NCBI GenBank assembly: GCA_903938815.1
Contig: CAJAES010000008.1
Span: 1 to 48,250 of the forward strand
From: an uncultured beta proteobacterium
GTDB taxonomy: Bacteria; Pseudomonadota; Gammaproteobacteria; Burkholderiales; Burkholderiaceae_C
Reading direction: 5' to 3'
DNA: 48,250 bases
Position 1 is the stretch's first letter. The number at the start of each line of letters is the position of its first letter. The notes beneath the pieces are model-generated. The model saw only the letters and a list, made by a program, of their open reading frames with translations. It searched no databases and was not told the DNA's origin. The position numbers were made by a program, and so were the translations under genes. Below are positions 1-10,176 of this stretch, piece after piece.

Positions 1-2
1 CC

Positions 3-620
3 ACGGTGGCGCTGCTGACCGACATGGACCAGGGGCTGGGCACGACCGCCGGCACCGCGCTGGAGACAGCCGAGGCGCTGTCGGCCTTGAAAGACGGCCC
101 CGAGGCCTGCGAGCCGCGCCTGCGCGCCGTGACACTGGCGCTGTGCGGCCGCGTGCGGCACCAGGGCGGCCTGGCCGCGAGCCCGGCCGAAGGCGAGGCC
201 CGCATCGCAGCGGCCTGGTCCGGCGGCGAGGCGGCCGAGCGCTTCGCGCGGATGGTGGCCGCGCTCGGCGGGCCGCGCGACGTGCTGCGCGATGCCGGCC
301 TGCCGGTTGCGCCGGTCATCGTGCCGGTGCTCGCCTCGCACACCGGTTTCGTGGCGGGCATGGACACCCGCGCGCTCGGCCTGGCGGTGGTGGCGCTGGG
401 CGGCGGCAGGCGGCGTGGCGGCGATGCCGTGGACCCGCGTGTCGGCCTGTCGCACCTGCTCCCTGTCGGCGCATGGGTCCGCGCCGGCGAACCGCTGGCC
501 CAGGTGCACGCGGCCAGCCAGGCGTCAGCCGGGGAGGCTGCCGCCGCGGTGCAGCGCGCCTACCTGCTGGCCGATGCCGCGCCGGCTGACGCACCTGTCG
601 TCCTGGAGGTGATCGAATGA
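3..620 (+). CDS. deoA: Thymidine phosphorylase, C-terminal part (5' end outside window)
   Basis: The reading frame is open from the left edge, so only about the last 205 residues are seen; full-length enzymes have about 440 or more. The family splits thymidine with phosphate into thymine and deoxyribose-1-phosphate in cytosolic nucleoside salvage. The visible part begins with the conserved LLTDMDQGLG block followed by AGTALE. It continues into the pyrimidine-nucleoside phosphorylase C-terminal domain, with GMDTRALGLAVVALGGGRRR near visible residues 118-137 and a VGLSHLLPVGAWVRAGEPLA stretch. The stop codon overlaps an ATG (ATGA, 617-620), but the frame that follows encodes nothing recognisable. 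Family assignment is firm; thymidine versus general pyrimidine specificity cannot be settled from this part. Confidence 0.9.
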   Translation, partial: TVALLTDMDQGLGTTAGTALETAEALSALKDGPEACEPRLRAVTLALCGRVRHQGGLAASPAEGEARIAAAWSGGEAAERFARMVAALGGPRDVLRDAGLPVAPVIVPVLASHTGFVAGMDTRALGLAVVALGGGRRRGGDAVDPRVGLSHLLPVGAWVRAGEPLAQVHAASQASAGEAAAAVQRAYLLADAAPADAPVVLEVIE

Positions 621-787
621 AGGCCGTGACCCAGGCCTGCTGCATTGCAATCCCGGGGGAAAGCCTTCAGGTGAGAGGCATCGCGGCGGCAAAGCGCTGC
701 GCGGGCCATCGGTCCGAACACCACACCGCAGCCCTGAGCGGCAGGCGGTGCGCGGGGCGGGCGCCATGTGGGGCGCCGAGCAGCGCA

Positions 788-894
788 GCCTCGAGGGGGG
801 CGCGCGCAGCGCGCTTCGTGAACTGACTCGCCGCAGCTGTCCGAGCGCAGCGGGCGCAGCCCGCGTAGGGAGTTTTGCGGCGCCCCCTCGAGGC
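788..894. repeat. Inverted repeat with about 15-bp arms around CCTCGAGG
   Basis: The left arm GCCTCGAGGGGGGCGC (788-803) is the reverse complement, with one extra G, of the right arm GCGCCCCCTCGAGGC (880-894). The interior of about 76 bp contains GCGCGCAGCGCGC (803-815) and TGCGGCG near the right arm. The right arm runs directly into the dispersed repeat that starts at 889, so the two may form one composite element. Confidence 0.65.
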
Positions 895-979
895 GAGCAG
901 CGGAGGGAAGTCAGGCCGCAGGGCTGACCGCCACAGCTGGCGCCTGCACCGCGCGCCGCCTGCCGCGACGCGCAATGCC
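889..979 (+). repeat. Dispersed repeat, copy 1
   Basis: Positions 889-979 match the reverse complement of 48160-48250 at 86 of 91 positions by eye; differences are at 903, 908, 915, 963 and 976. Inside is a hairpin, GTCAGGCC-GCA-GGGCTGAC (910-928), with one mispair in this copy. A further match, GC[G/A]CTTCGACA, occurs at 1037-1047 here and at 48142-48152 (reverse strand) in copy 2. This copy may therefore carry about 57 extra bases, or lie in a longer element. It begins four bases beyond the stop of the PEP-CTERM gene when read on the minus strand. Confidence 0.85.
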
Positions 980-1050
980 TGCCCCGCACCGCCCCGCACC
1001 GCACGCAGCCCGCCGCGCCGTGCAACGCTGCACACGGCGCTTCGACACTC

Positions 1051-1914
1051 TCAGGAATTCGTCAACGCCGCGTTGCGCTGACGCCGTTGCGCCAGCAGGC
1101 TGAACACGCCCAGGCCCGCGAGCGCCATCGGCAGGCTGGCCGGTTCCGGCACGCTGGAGACCAGGCCGCCGTAGTCGAAGGCCAGGCCGGAGTCGTAGGC
1201 CTCGTCGCCCCAGTTCACGACGCCGATCTCGAGGCGGTAGCTGCCGGCCGCCGCGAAGTCGTGGCGCGAGAGCAGCCAGCCGGTGTAGCCGCAGCCTGCT
1301 GCGTTGTCTTCCCAGCAAGTGCCGTTGGAGCCGCCGAGCGGCGCCCAGTCGACGGGGTCTGAAACGTCCTTGCTGGTGAACTCGTAGTCGTCGTAGTTGA
1401 CGATGCTTGCGTCCGGGTCGAACTGGCTCTTGTCGACCACGTCGCCGGGCACGATGTTGCGTGTGCCGGAGTTGGAACTGGTGGCCGTGAAGACCCAAGC
1501 CACCAGGCTGCCGGTGCTGGCATCGACCACCCGGGCCCAGGCGTAGTCGTCGTAGCCCTTGCCGTCGGTGGACACGTAGTTGAACCACACGTCCAGGCGG
1601 TCGCCGGCGGCCGCCTGGAAGCTGGCGGACACGAACTTCGAGCCGTTGGTCTCGATGCCGCCGCCCCGGTTGTTGGGGTCCAGCGTGACGGGCGAGACAC
1701 CGTAGGCCGACGAGCCGCTGGTGGCGACGTAGCCGTACTGCCCGCTGCCCTGCGGCGACAGCGTGATGTCGCCACTGGCCGCGGCGGCGCCGCATTGGCC
1801 AGTGCAGTTGCCGTCGGCGAGGTCCGGGGGCGGCGCGATGGTGAGGGCCATGGCGGGGCCGGCCAGGGCCGCCAGCAGCAGTGCGGTGGCTGTGGTGAGG
1901 TGGCGAGTGTTCAT
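1051..1914 (-). CDS. PEP-CTERM-anchored exported protein
   Basis: A 287-residue protein of unknown specific function. It has a signal peptide (hydrophobic TATALLLAALAGPAMA near residues 8-23). The C-terminal sorting signal is VPEPAS at about 255-260, then a hydrophobic segment (LPMALAGLGVFSLLA) and a basic RRQR tail. This is the PEP-CTERM signal that an exosortase processes in Gram-negative bacteria that make exopolysaccharide. The middle is acidic and rich in Gly, Ser, Asn and Asp, with aromatic residues, and looks like a secreted beta-rich domain; it has Cys pairs at CTGQC and CWEDNAAGC. The start at 1914 is chosen because the signal peptide begins there; the frame stays open further upstream. 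No exosortase gene lies in the window. Confidence 0.85.
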   Translation of the reverse strand: MNTRHLTTATALLLAALAGPAMALTIAPPPDLADGNCTGQCGAAAASGDITLSPQGSGQYGYVATSGSSAYGVSPVTLDPNNRGGGIETNGSKFVSASFQAAAGDRLDVWFNYVSTDGKGYDDYAWARVVDASTGSLVAWVFTATSSNSGTRNIVPGDVVDKSQFDPDASIVNYDDYEFTSKDVSDPVDWAPLGGSNGTCWEDNAAGCGYTGWLLSRHDFAAAGSYRLEIGVVNWGDEAYDSGLAFDYGGLVSSVPEPASLPMALAGLGVFSLLAQRRQRNAALTNS

Positions 1915-1916
1915 GA

Positions 1917-3545
<1,629 letters not shown>

Positions 3546-3564
3546 CCCCAACGGAGACGAACGC

Positions 3565-4380
3565 TTGCGATTCACCGACACACTGGCCGCGGCCACGCGG
3601 CGCCACGGTTCCCTGCTGTGTGTCGGGCTCGATCCCGAGCCGTCCAGGTTTCCCGGGGCCTGGCAGGGCGACGCCGGACGCATCTTCGATTTCTGCGCCG
3701 GCATCGTCGACGCCACCAAGGATCTGGTCTGCGCCTTCAAGCCGCAGATCGCCTACTTCCATGCCCATCGCGCCGAGGATCAGCTGGAGCGGCTGATGGC
3801 GCACATGCGCCGCGTCGCCCCGGGCGTGCCGGTGATCCTGGACGCCAAGCGTGGCGACATCGGCGCCACCGCGGAGCAATATGCCCGCGAAGCATTCGTC
3901 CGGTACCAGGCCGACGCCGTGACGCTGTCTCCCTTCATGGGCTTCGACTCTGTCGAGCCCTACCTGCGCTACGACGGCAAGGGCGCGATCCTGCTGTGCC
4001 GCACGTCCAACCCGGGCGGCGACGATCTGCAGGCGCAGGCACTGGAAGGCGGCGAAAAGCTCTACGAGCGCATCGCGCGCCTCGCGGCCGGCCCCTGGAA
4101 CCGCGGCGGCCAGATCGGCCTCGTGGTGGGCGCGACCTACACGGCCGAGATCGCCCGCGTGCGCGAGCTCGCCCCGACCCTGCCGCTGCTCATTCCCGGC
4201 GTGGGCGCGCAGGGCGGCGACGCGGAAGCCACGGTTCGCGCGGGGCTGCGCGACGACGGGCCGATCATCGTCAACAGTTCGCGCGCGGTGCTCTACGCCA
4301 GCAACGGCGACGACTGGGCCTCCGCCGCCCGGCGCGTGGCCAGCGCCACCCGCGCGCAGCTCGAAGCGGCACGCCCGTGA
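3565..4380 (+). CDS. pyrF: Orotidine 5'-phosphate decarboxylase, type 2
   Basis: Last step of UMP synthesis: decarboxylation of OMP. The 271-residue product is of the longer type 2 class. The signature LDAKRGDIGATAEQYA carries the catalytic lysine at about residue 95, and the phosphate-binding end has LIPGVGAQGGD and NSSRAVLY. I chose the TTG at 3565 because it gives the family N-terminus RFTDTLAAATRRHGSLLCVG and has GGAGACGA just upstream; an ATG in frame at 3517 would overlap purB. The stop overlaps the GTG of the following sensor kinase by four bases. Confidence 0.95.
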   Translation: MRFTDTLAAATRRHGSLLCVGLDPEPSRFPGAWQGDAGRIFDFCAGIVDATKDLVCAFKPQIAYFHAHRAEDQLERLMAHMRRVAPGVPVILDAKRGDIGATAEQYAREAFVRYQADAVTLSPFMGFDSVEPYLRYDGKGAILLCRTSNPGGDDLQAQALEGGEKLYERIARLAAGPWNRGGQIGLVVGATYTAEIARVRELAPTLPLLIPGVGAQGGDAEATVRAGLRDDGPIIVNSSRAVLYASNGDDWASAARRVASATRAQLEAARP

Positions 4381-7300
4381 CCGACGACTCCGACACGCTG
4401 TCCCCGGGTCTCGACCCGGGGACAGCGGCCGTGGGCGTGCGCGACGAACTCCAGGGTGTCCGGGCGAGTCTGGCCCGCGCCTACCTGCTGTCGATCGCCG
4501 CTTTCGCGGGTGTATTTCCCCTGCTCTACATCGCCGTGCGCCCGACGCGTGCCGATATTCCCTTCGGCAGCATGGCCCTGGTGCTGCTGATGCTCTCGCT
4601 CGGATCCCTGGCGGCCCTGAGGCTTCTGCCCAGGCGCGCCGAATTGGCGGTCACCCTTGCCGCGCTCGGCACCGTGGGCGTGCTCGGGTTCATCGCCGGC
4701 GCGATGGGCTCGGGCGTCACGGCGCCCGGCCTGGGCATCGTCGCGCTGCACATCTCGTTCTCGGTCACGTTGATGGGTCGACGGACAGCAGTGCTCGTGA
4801 CGGCCGCGGGCCTGGCCGTGGTGGCGGTGCTGGCGCACGGCCAGGCCACCGGATGGCTGCCTGGCGCGCCTTCGCGCCTGCCGCTGCCGCTGCACACGGT
4901 GGTCCAGATGGCGCTGATCCTCTGCGGCGCCGGGGGCGGCCTGGTGGTGTCGCGCGTGCTGCGCCGTTTCATGCGCGCCGCCGAGGAGCGGGAGCAGCGC
5001 TTCAGCGGCCTGCTGCGCATCGCCGCCGACGCCTACTGGGAGATGGACCCGCGCAACCAGCTGGTGGCGGTCTCGCGCCACCGCGCGGGCACCGAGGCCA
5101 TGGGCGCCGAGGCCGGCCTGGGCACAGTGCCCTGGGATCAGCCCGCTTTCGGCTGCGACCCCGACACGCTCGACCGACTGCAGGCCGACATCGAGGCCAG
5201 GCAGTTCTTCCGCGACGTTCCCGTGCAGTGGCAGATGCCCGGCGGCCCGGCTCGCCACTATCTCGTCAGCGGCGAGCCGCGCCGGGACGAGCGAGGCGTC
5301 TTCCTCGGCTACTGGGGCGTGGCGCGCGACGTCACCGAGGACATCCGCGCCCGCCGCGCGCTGGTGCTCACCGAGACGCGCTACCACGACCTCTTCGTCT
5401 GCATTCCCAGCCCCATCGTGCTGCATCGCAACGGCCGGGTGATCGACGCCAACCCGGCGGCGCTGCACATGTTCGGCTTCCCGGATCTCGCGGCCATGAT
5501 CGGCTACGACCTGATGGACCTGTACGACGACGGTGAATCCGCCGATCGTGCGCGTGAGCGCCTGGCTCGCTTGCAGCGGCTGCCGGCCGGCGAATCCTTG
5601 CCGGTGGCCGAGTTCCGCGTGCGTTCGCGCAGCGGCCGCGCGCATCTGGTCCGGGCCACCGGCGTGGCGGTCGAGACCGAGCGCGGCACGGCCGTGCTGT
5701 CCATCTATGTCGACAACACCGAGCGGCAGGCTGCGGAAGACGCCGTCCGGCGTTCCGAAGCCCTGCTGTCCCACCTGGTGGCCAGCAGCCCGGACGTCAT
5801 CACTCTGTCCGACTTCGAGACCCACCGCTATGCGATGGTGAACCGCAGCTTCGAGAAGCTCACCGGCTGGGCGGCGGAAGAGGTGATCGGCCGCACCCCG
5901 GCCGAGGTGGGCGCCGTCTACGACGAGCAGGACCGCCAGCGTTTCCTCAGCCAGGTGAAGGCCCTCGGCCGGGTGCAGGACATGCCGCTGCTGCTGCGCC
6001 GGCGCGACGGCAGCGTCGTGCCGATGCTGGTCTCGGGTGCGCGCTTCGCGATGGACCGGCGCGACTACCTCGTCGTCAACGCGCGCGACATGACCGAGAT
6101 CGAGCGCAACCGTCTCGAGCGCGAGGCGATTCTGGAGAACGCGTCGCTCGGCATCGCGCTCACGCGCGACCAGCATTTCCAGATGGTCAATCCGGCCTTC
6201 GAGGCCATGATGGGCTGGGATCCGGGCGCCATCATCGGGCAACCCGGTTCCATTGTCTGGCCCACCGACGAGGCCTATGGCCAGATCGGCCGCGAGATCG
6301 GCCCGCGCCTGGCGCGCGGCGAGCAGATCGAGGTGGAGTGCGAGCTCAGCCGCCGAGATGGCAGCACCTTCCTGTCCCGCATGCTCGCGCGTGCGGTCGA
6401 TCCGTCCCACCCCAGCCGTGGCGGCACCATCTGGGTGGTCGAGGACATCACCCAGCGCAAGCGCCTGGACGAGGCGCTGGCGCGGGCGCGCGACGAGGCC
6501 GAAGCCGCGAACCGCGCGAAGAGCGCCTTCCTGGCCAACACCAGCCACGAGCTGAGGACGCCACTGAACGGGCTGCTGGGGCTGGCCCAGCTGGCGCGCA
6601 CGCCGGGCCTGGACGAGACCCGGCGGGCGCAGTACCTGTATCAGATCGTCGACAGTGCGCAGTCGCTCGCGATGATCGTCTCCGACATCCTCGACCTCTC
6701 CAAGATCGAGGCCGGCCATCTGGCGATCGAGAGCGCCACCTTCGACCTCGGCGCGATGCTGCGCTCGCTGCGGCGCAGCTACTCCGCGCTGGCCGCAGCG
6801 AGTTCGCTCGACCTCGAGCTGGATGTCGAAGCCGGGCTCGGGCTCGTGCGCGGCGATGCGCTGCGCGTGCGCCAGATCCTCACCAATTACCTCGGCAACG
6901 CGATCAAGTTCACCGCGCGGGGCCGCGTGCGCCTGGTGGTGCGGCGCGGCGTCGGCGAGCAGGTGCGTTTCGAGGTGCACGACACCGGGCCGGGCATCGA
7001 AGCGGCCACGCAGGCGCGCCTGTTCATGCCTTTCACGCAGGCCGACGAATCCACCACGCGCCGTTTCGGCGGCACGGGTCTGGGCCTGTCGATCTGCCGC
7101 GAACTTGCCGGCCTGATGGGCGGCCAGGTGGGCGTGCGCAGCGAGCCCGGCCTGGGCAGCTGCTTCTGGGTCGAGCTTCCACTGCCCGAGGCCACCATGG
7201 CGCCCGGCCAGCCGCCGCCGGCCGTCGACCCCGCCGCCACGCACGGTGCACACGTGCTGCTGGTCGACGACAACGAGATCAACATGATGGTGGCGGTGGC

Positions 7301-7631
7301 CCAGCTCGAGCAGTTCGGCGTTCGCGTGGGGCAGGCGGTGGACGGGCGCCAGGCGCTGGACGCCGTCGAGGCCGCCGTGGCGGCCGGCGACCCCTACGAC
7401 CTGATCGTGATGGACCTGCAGATGCCGGTTCTCAGCGGCTACGAGGTGACGGCCGAACTGCGCCGGCACTACACGCCCGAGCAGCTTCCCATCGTGGCCC
7501 ACACGGCGGCTGCACTCGTCACCGAGCGCGCGGCGGCCCTGGCCGCCGGCATGAACGACTTCCTGCCCAAGCCCACCAGCGCGGAGGACCTGCGCACCAC
7601 CATCGCGCGCTGGCTGCGCCGCCCCGGCTGA
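4377..7631 (+). CDS. Multi-PAS hybrid sensor histidine kinase with receiver domain
   Basis: A 1084-residue membrane sensor that starts at GTG inside the pyrF stop (GTGA). Order of domains: about five or six hydrophobic segments within residues 35-205, four successive PAS/PAC-like regions (about 205-705, with NPAALHMFGF, NRSFEKLTGW and NPAFEAMMGW blocks), and a HisKA domain with SHELRTPLNG (phospho-accepting His about 724). An HATPase follows with NYLGNAIKFT, DTGPGI and FGGTGLGLSI, then a receiver with VDDNEIN and VMDLQMP (Asp about 1013). The receiver's conserved switch region reads VAHTAA. The stimulus is unknown; redox, oxygen or small-molecule sensing by PAS is possible but not shown. No separate output regulator is adjacent, so phosphotransfer to a distant protein is likely. 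The coupling to pyrF is positional. Confidence 0.93.
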   Translation: MTDDSDTLSPGLDPGTAAVGVRDELQGVRASLARAYLLSIAAFAGVFPLLYIAVRPTRADIPFGSMALVLLMLSLGSLAALRLLPRRAELAVTLAALGTVGVLGFIAGAMGSGVTAPGLGIVALHISFSVTLMGRRTAVLVTAAGLAVVAVLAHGQATGWLPGAPSRLPLPLHTVVQMALILCGAGGGLVVSRVLRRFMRAAEEREQRFSGLLRIAADAYWEMDPRNQLVAVSRHRAGTEAMGAEAGLGTVPWDQPAFGCDPDTLDRLQADIEARQFFRDVPVQWQMPGGPARHYLVSGEPRRDERGVFLGYWGVARDVTEDIRARRALVLTETRYHDLFVCIPSPIVLHRNGRVIDANPAALHMFGFPDLAAMIGYDLMDLYDDGESADRARERLARLQRLPAGESLPVAEFRVRSRSGRAHLVRATGVAVETERGTAVLSIYVDNTERQAAEDAVRRSEALLSHLVASSPDVITLSDFETHRYAMVNRSFEKLTGWAAEEVIGRTPAEVGAVYDEQDRQRFLSQVKALGRVQDMPLLLRRRDGSVVPMLVSGARFAMDRRDYLVVNARDMTEIERNRLEREAILENASLGIALTRDQHFQMVNPAFEAMMGWDPGAIIGQPGSIVWPTDEAYGQIGREIGPRLARGEQIEVECELSRRDGSTFLSRMLARAVDPSHPSRGGTIWVVEDITQRKRLDEALARARDEAEAANRAKSAFLANTSHELRTPLNGLLGLAQLARTPGLDETRRAQYLYQIVDSAQSLAMIVSDILDLSKIEAGHLAIESATFDLGAMLRSLRRSYSALAAASSLDLELDVEAGLGLVRGDALRVRQILTNYLGNAIKFTARGRVRLVVRRGVGEQVRFEVHDTGPGIEAATQARLFMPFTQADESTTRRFGGTGLGLSICRELAGLMGGQVGVRSEPGLGSCFWVELPLPEATMAPGQPPPAVDPAATHGAHVLLVDDNEINMMVAVAQLEQFGVRVGQAVDGRQALDAVEAAVAAGDPYDLIVMDLQMPVLSGYEVTAELRRHYTPEQLPIVAHTAAALVTERAAALAAGMNDFLPKPTSAEDLRTTIARWLRRPG

Positions 7632-7655
7632 ACACCGCGGGCGGCGGGTTTCCCG

Positions 7656-9350
7656 TCAGTCCAGCGTGACTTCGGTGCGCACGGTGCCGGCGCGGTCGGC
7701 CGTGGCCACCAGTGCCAGCCGCGTGCCCACCGGCGCCTTGACAATCCACTCCACCACGGCCCGGTCGCCCGTCAGGGAGCGGTCGGGCAGGAAGGCCTGC
7801 TGCGAGGTCTTCGGGGCGTGGCCTTCCAGGTGCGCGCCGATCTCGCGCTCCTTGCCGCTGATCAGCGACGCGCCTGGCGGCAGGTGCACGCTGAACACCG
7901 TGCCGCGCACGGTCTTGCGCTCGATGGCGCGCTTGCTCACGTAGCTGGGCAGGTAGCCGGCATTGGCCACCGCGAAACGCACGCGCCAGGTGTCGGGCCC
8001 AAGGGCGCGCACTTCGGCGCGCAGCACCTCCAGCCGGGGCAGGGCCAGGCCCAGCGTCGTCAGCCAGGCCGGGAAGCGCGCAGCCTCGCGCTCGCGCAAC
8101 GCGGGCGGCGGGTTGCGCCAGTAGTTCATCTTGTCCCAGCCGCCGATCTCGACCATGCCGAGCTGCGGGTGGCGGAAGGGGCGCCAGTCGACATAGGCCT
8201 TGCCGCCGCACTGCTCGTCGCTCCACTTCAGCAGCTTGACATCGTCCTCGACCGGGTGGTCGCGGTACCAGTCGATCCACTTGTAGTCGGTGATGCCGGC
8301 TTCCTTGTTCGGCGACCAGATCTCGACTGTCCAGGCCAGCGCGCCGAGGTGTTCGTACAGCCAGTCCTGCGTACCCGTGATCACCTGCTTGGGGTGGTAC
8401 TTGAAGTCGTGCCAGACGCTCAGCGCCGGGTAGCCCGTGAGCTTCTCGCCCAGGGCGGACAGGCGCTTGAAGGTCCACAGGTCCTCCGGGATCATGTCGT
8501 CGTCGGAGTTCAGCCCCATCGGCCGCAGGATCACGCCGCTGTGGGTGTGGAAGCTGATGCCCGCGCCCACGTTGCGGTGCTTGACGATGAAGTCCACCAT
8601 CGCGCGCACCTCGGGCTCGCTGGTGGGGTATTCGCCCGCGCCCGTCTGCTCGAACTCCTGGCGCCAGGCCGTGGGGAAGTTGCGGTTCAGGTCCAGGCCT
8701 TCCCGGTCGGGATTGGCCGTGATCTTCAGGCCGTCCCAGTGCGTCAGGGACCCTTCGGGGATGAGCCGGTAGTACTCGCCGCCGAACTCGCCGGGCTCGC
8801 GCGGCACCATCAGCCGAGGGTCGGGCGCGTATTTCTTGTAGGTGCCGTGCGGGTCGGGGATGCGCATGCTGAGCACGCGGCCGTCGCCATCCACGTCCTC
8901 GACGGTCAGGCCTTCGACCGGTTCCTCGTCGAACGGATACGGCCGGGTGGAGCTGCGGATGTGGCGTGGGCGGTCGGCCAGCGCGAGCTCGGCGCCGTCC
9001 GGGTTCAGGCGCGGGCAGAGATAGACCGTGCGCGTGTCCAGCAGCTGCGTGATCTCGCGGTCGGCGCCGTGGCCGCACACGAGCTGGTGCAGCCAGTACA
9101 GGCACGCGGTGCTGGCCGTCAGTTCGGCGGCGTGGATGTTGCCGTCGACCCAGATCGCGGGCTTGTCGGCGTGGTCGCCGGTGTTGGCGTTCGTGACCAC
9201 CAGCAGCCAGATGTCGCGGCCCTCGTAGCTCTTGCCGATCGACTGCAGCTCGACCAGATGGGGCACGGCCTGCGCGTAGTCCTGCAGCAGGCGGGTCAGT
9301 TCGGCGTAGCGGTAGAACTGGTCGAAGCGGGGGACGGGAATCGCGGACAT
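7656..9350 (-). CDS. M14-family zinc carboxypeptidase
   Basis: A 564-residue metallopeptidase. The zinc motif HAAE (His about 73, Glu about 76) follows IWVDGN; the third ligand is in SFHTHSG, and the likely catalytic Glu is in AWTVEIWSP. CPRLNPDGAE and LDLNRNFPTAW are further M14 blocks. A C-terminal region of about 150 residues (from roughly 410) looks beta-rich and is separate from the catalytic domain. No signal peptide is evident, so it is probably cytosolic, which suggests peptide or modified amino acid processing rather than secreted digestion. It begins 58 bp after the LytTR regulator gene and is convergent with the hybrid kinase, 24 bp apart. Substrate unknown. Confidence 0.9.
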   Translation of the reverse strand: MSAIPVPRFDQFYRYAELTRLLQDYAQAVPHLVELQSIGKSYEGRDIWLLVVTNANTGDHADKPAIWVDGNIHAAELTASTACLYWLHQLVCGHGADREITQLLDTRTVYLCPRLNPDGAELALADRPRHIRSSTRPYPFDEEPVEGLTVEDVDGDGRVLSMRIPDPHGTYKKYAPDPRLMVPREPGEFGGEYYRLIPEGSLTHWDGLKITANPDREGLDLNRNFPTAWRQEFEQTGAGEYPTSEPEVRAMVDFIVKHRNVGAGISFHTHSGVILRPMGLNSDDDMIPEDLWTFKRLSALGEKLTGYPALSVWHDFKYHPKQVITGTQDWLYEHLGALAWTVEIWSPNKEAGITDYKWIDWYRDHPVEDDVKLLKWSDEQCGGKAYVDWRPFRHPQLGMVEIGGWDKMNYWRNPPPALREREAARFPAWLTTLGLALPRLEVLRAEVRALGPDTWRVRFAVANAGYLPSYVSKRAIERKTVRGTVFSVHLPPGASLISGKEREIGAHLEGHAPKTSQQAFLPDRSLTGDRAVVEWIVKAPVGTRLALVATADRAGTVRTEVTLD

Positions 9351-9408
9351 CGGCGTGGGCGTTCGGGTGGCGACGATGCCCGGATTGTGCGGCCCGCCCG
9401 CCCGGCGG

Positions 9409-10176
9409 TCACTGCCCCTTGAACAGGCCCTGGAAAGGCCGCGAGACGGGCAGCGTCTCGGGGCGCCCGCGCAGTGTGAGGTGCATGTGGCCCTCGTCCA
9501 CGCGCACCGCCGCCGCCACGTGTCGCCGGGCGACGATCACCGAGCGGTGGACCTGCACGAAAGCACGCTCGTCGAGCTGCGCCAGCAACTCCTTCAGCGG
9601 CGTGCGGATCAGCGCTTCGCCCTCGAGGCCATCGCTGACGTGCACGACCCGCGTGTAGCGCGCGTCGGCCTCGAAGTAGACGACATCTTCCACACGGATC
9701 AGTCGAACTTCTTTACCGACGCTGGCCTGGATGGTGTCCAGCAGCGTGGGCCGGCGCGCGGTGCCCGCGAGCTGTTCCAGCAGTGCCTGCAGGCCGGCCG
9801 GTTGCAGCGCGGGCTTGTCGATGCGGCTGCGCACTCGCTCCAGCGCCTGCGTCAGGCGCTCCGGGTCGACGGGCTTCATCACGTAGTCGACGGCGCCGGC
9901 GTCGAAAGCCGCCAGCGCGTGGTCGCCGTAGGCCGTGACGAAGACCACCGGCGTGCGGCCGTCGATGCGACGCGCGACCTCGATGCCCGTCATGCCCGGC
10001 ATGCGGATGTCGAGGAAGCAGACCTGCGGCTCGTGCTCGAGCCAGGCGTCCCAGGCGTCGACGCCGTTGGCGCATTCGGCCGCGATGCTCAGCGCGGGCC
10101 ACGCGGCCTGCAGGGCGGCGCGCAGCTGCGCGCGCGGGGCTTCTTCGTCGTCTGCGATCAGTGCGGTGATGTTCAT
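9409..10176 (-). CDS. LytTR-family response regulator
   Basis: A 255-residue two-domain regulator. The receiver (1-120) has IADDEEAPR and CFLDIRMPG, with the phospho-acceptor Asp about residue 56. VFVTAYGDHALAAF and the conserved Lys in DYVMKPVDPE follow. The C-terminal LytTR DNA-binding domain spans about 145-250 (EDVVYFEADARYTRV, LIRTPLKELLAQLD, FVQVHRSVIV). Its ATG overlaps the stop of the upstream kinase (ATGA), so translation is coupled. It is the only regulator for two kinase genes upstream. LytTR proteins bind direct repeats near promoters; no target is identified here. Confidence 0.95.
   Translation of the reverse strand: MNITALIADDEEAPRAQLRAALQAAWPALSIAAECANGVDAWDAWLEHEPQVCFLDIRMPGMTGIEVARRIDGRTPVVFVTAYGDHALAAFDAGAVDYVMKPVDPERLTQALERVRSRIDKPALQPAGLQALLEQLAGTARRPTLLDTIQASVGKEVRLIRVEDVVYFEADARYTRVVHVSDGLEGEALIRTPLKELLAQLDERAFVQVHRSVIVARRHVAAAVRVDEGHMHLTLRGRPETLPVSRPFQGLFKGQ

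Larger units (their letters stand above)
621..1050. other. 430-bp stretch without a convincing gene, rich in repeats
   Basis: This gap lies between the stop of deoA (+) and the stop of the PEP-CTERM gene (-), so it holds the 3' ends of two convergent genes. An open frame from 617 to 826 (69 codons) starts on the ATGA overlap with deoA, but it is Arg/Ala/Cys-rich, matches nothing I recognise and runs into repeat sequence. The stretch holds an inverted repeat with arms at 788-803 and 880-894, the left copy of a dispersed repeat (889-979), and a short direct duplication of CCCCGCACCG around 982-1001. It may terminate transcription from both sides, but no U-tract hairpin is evident. Confidence 0.7.

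Noticed and set aside
617..826. 69-codon frame starting on the ATGA overlap with deoA
   Set aside because: No family resemblance, biased composition, and its end lies in the CCTCGAGG inverted-repeat region. The overlap alone is weak support.
4293..7502. Very long open frame (about 1069 codons) on the minus strand, antisense to the hybrid kinase
   Set aside because: High GC makes antisense frames stop-poor. The product is His/Ala/Arg-rich without domains, while the plus-strand frame encodes clear PAS, HisKA, HATPase and receiver motifs.
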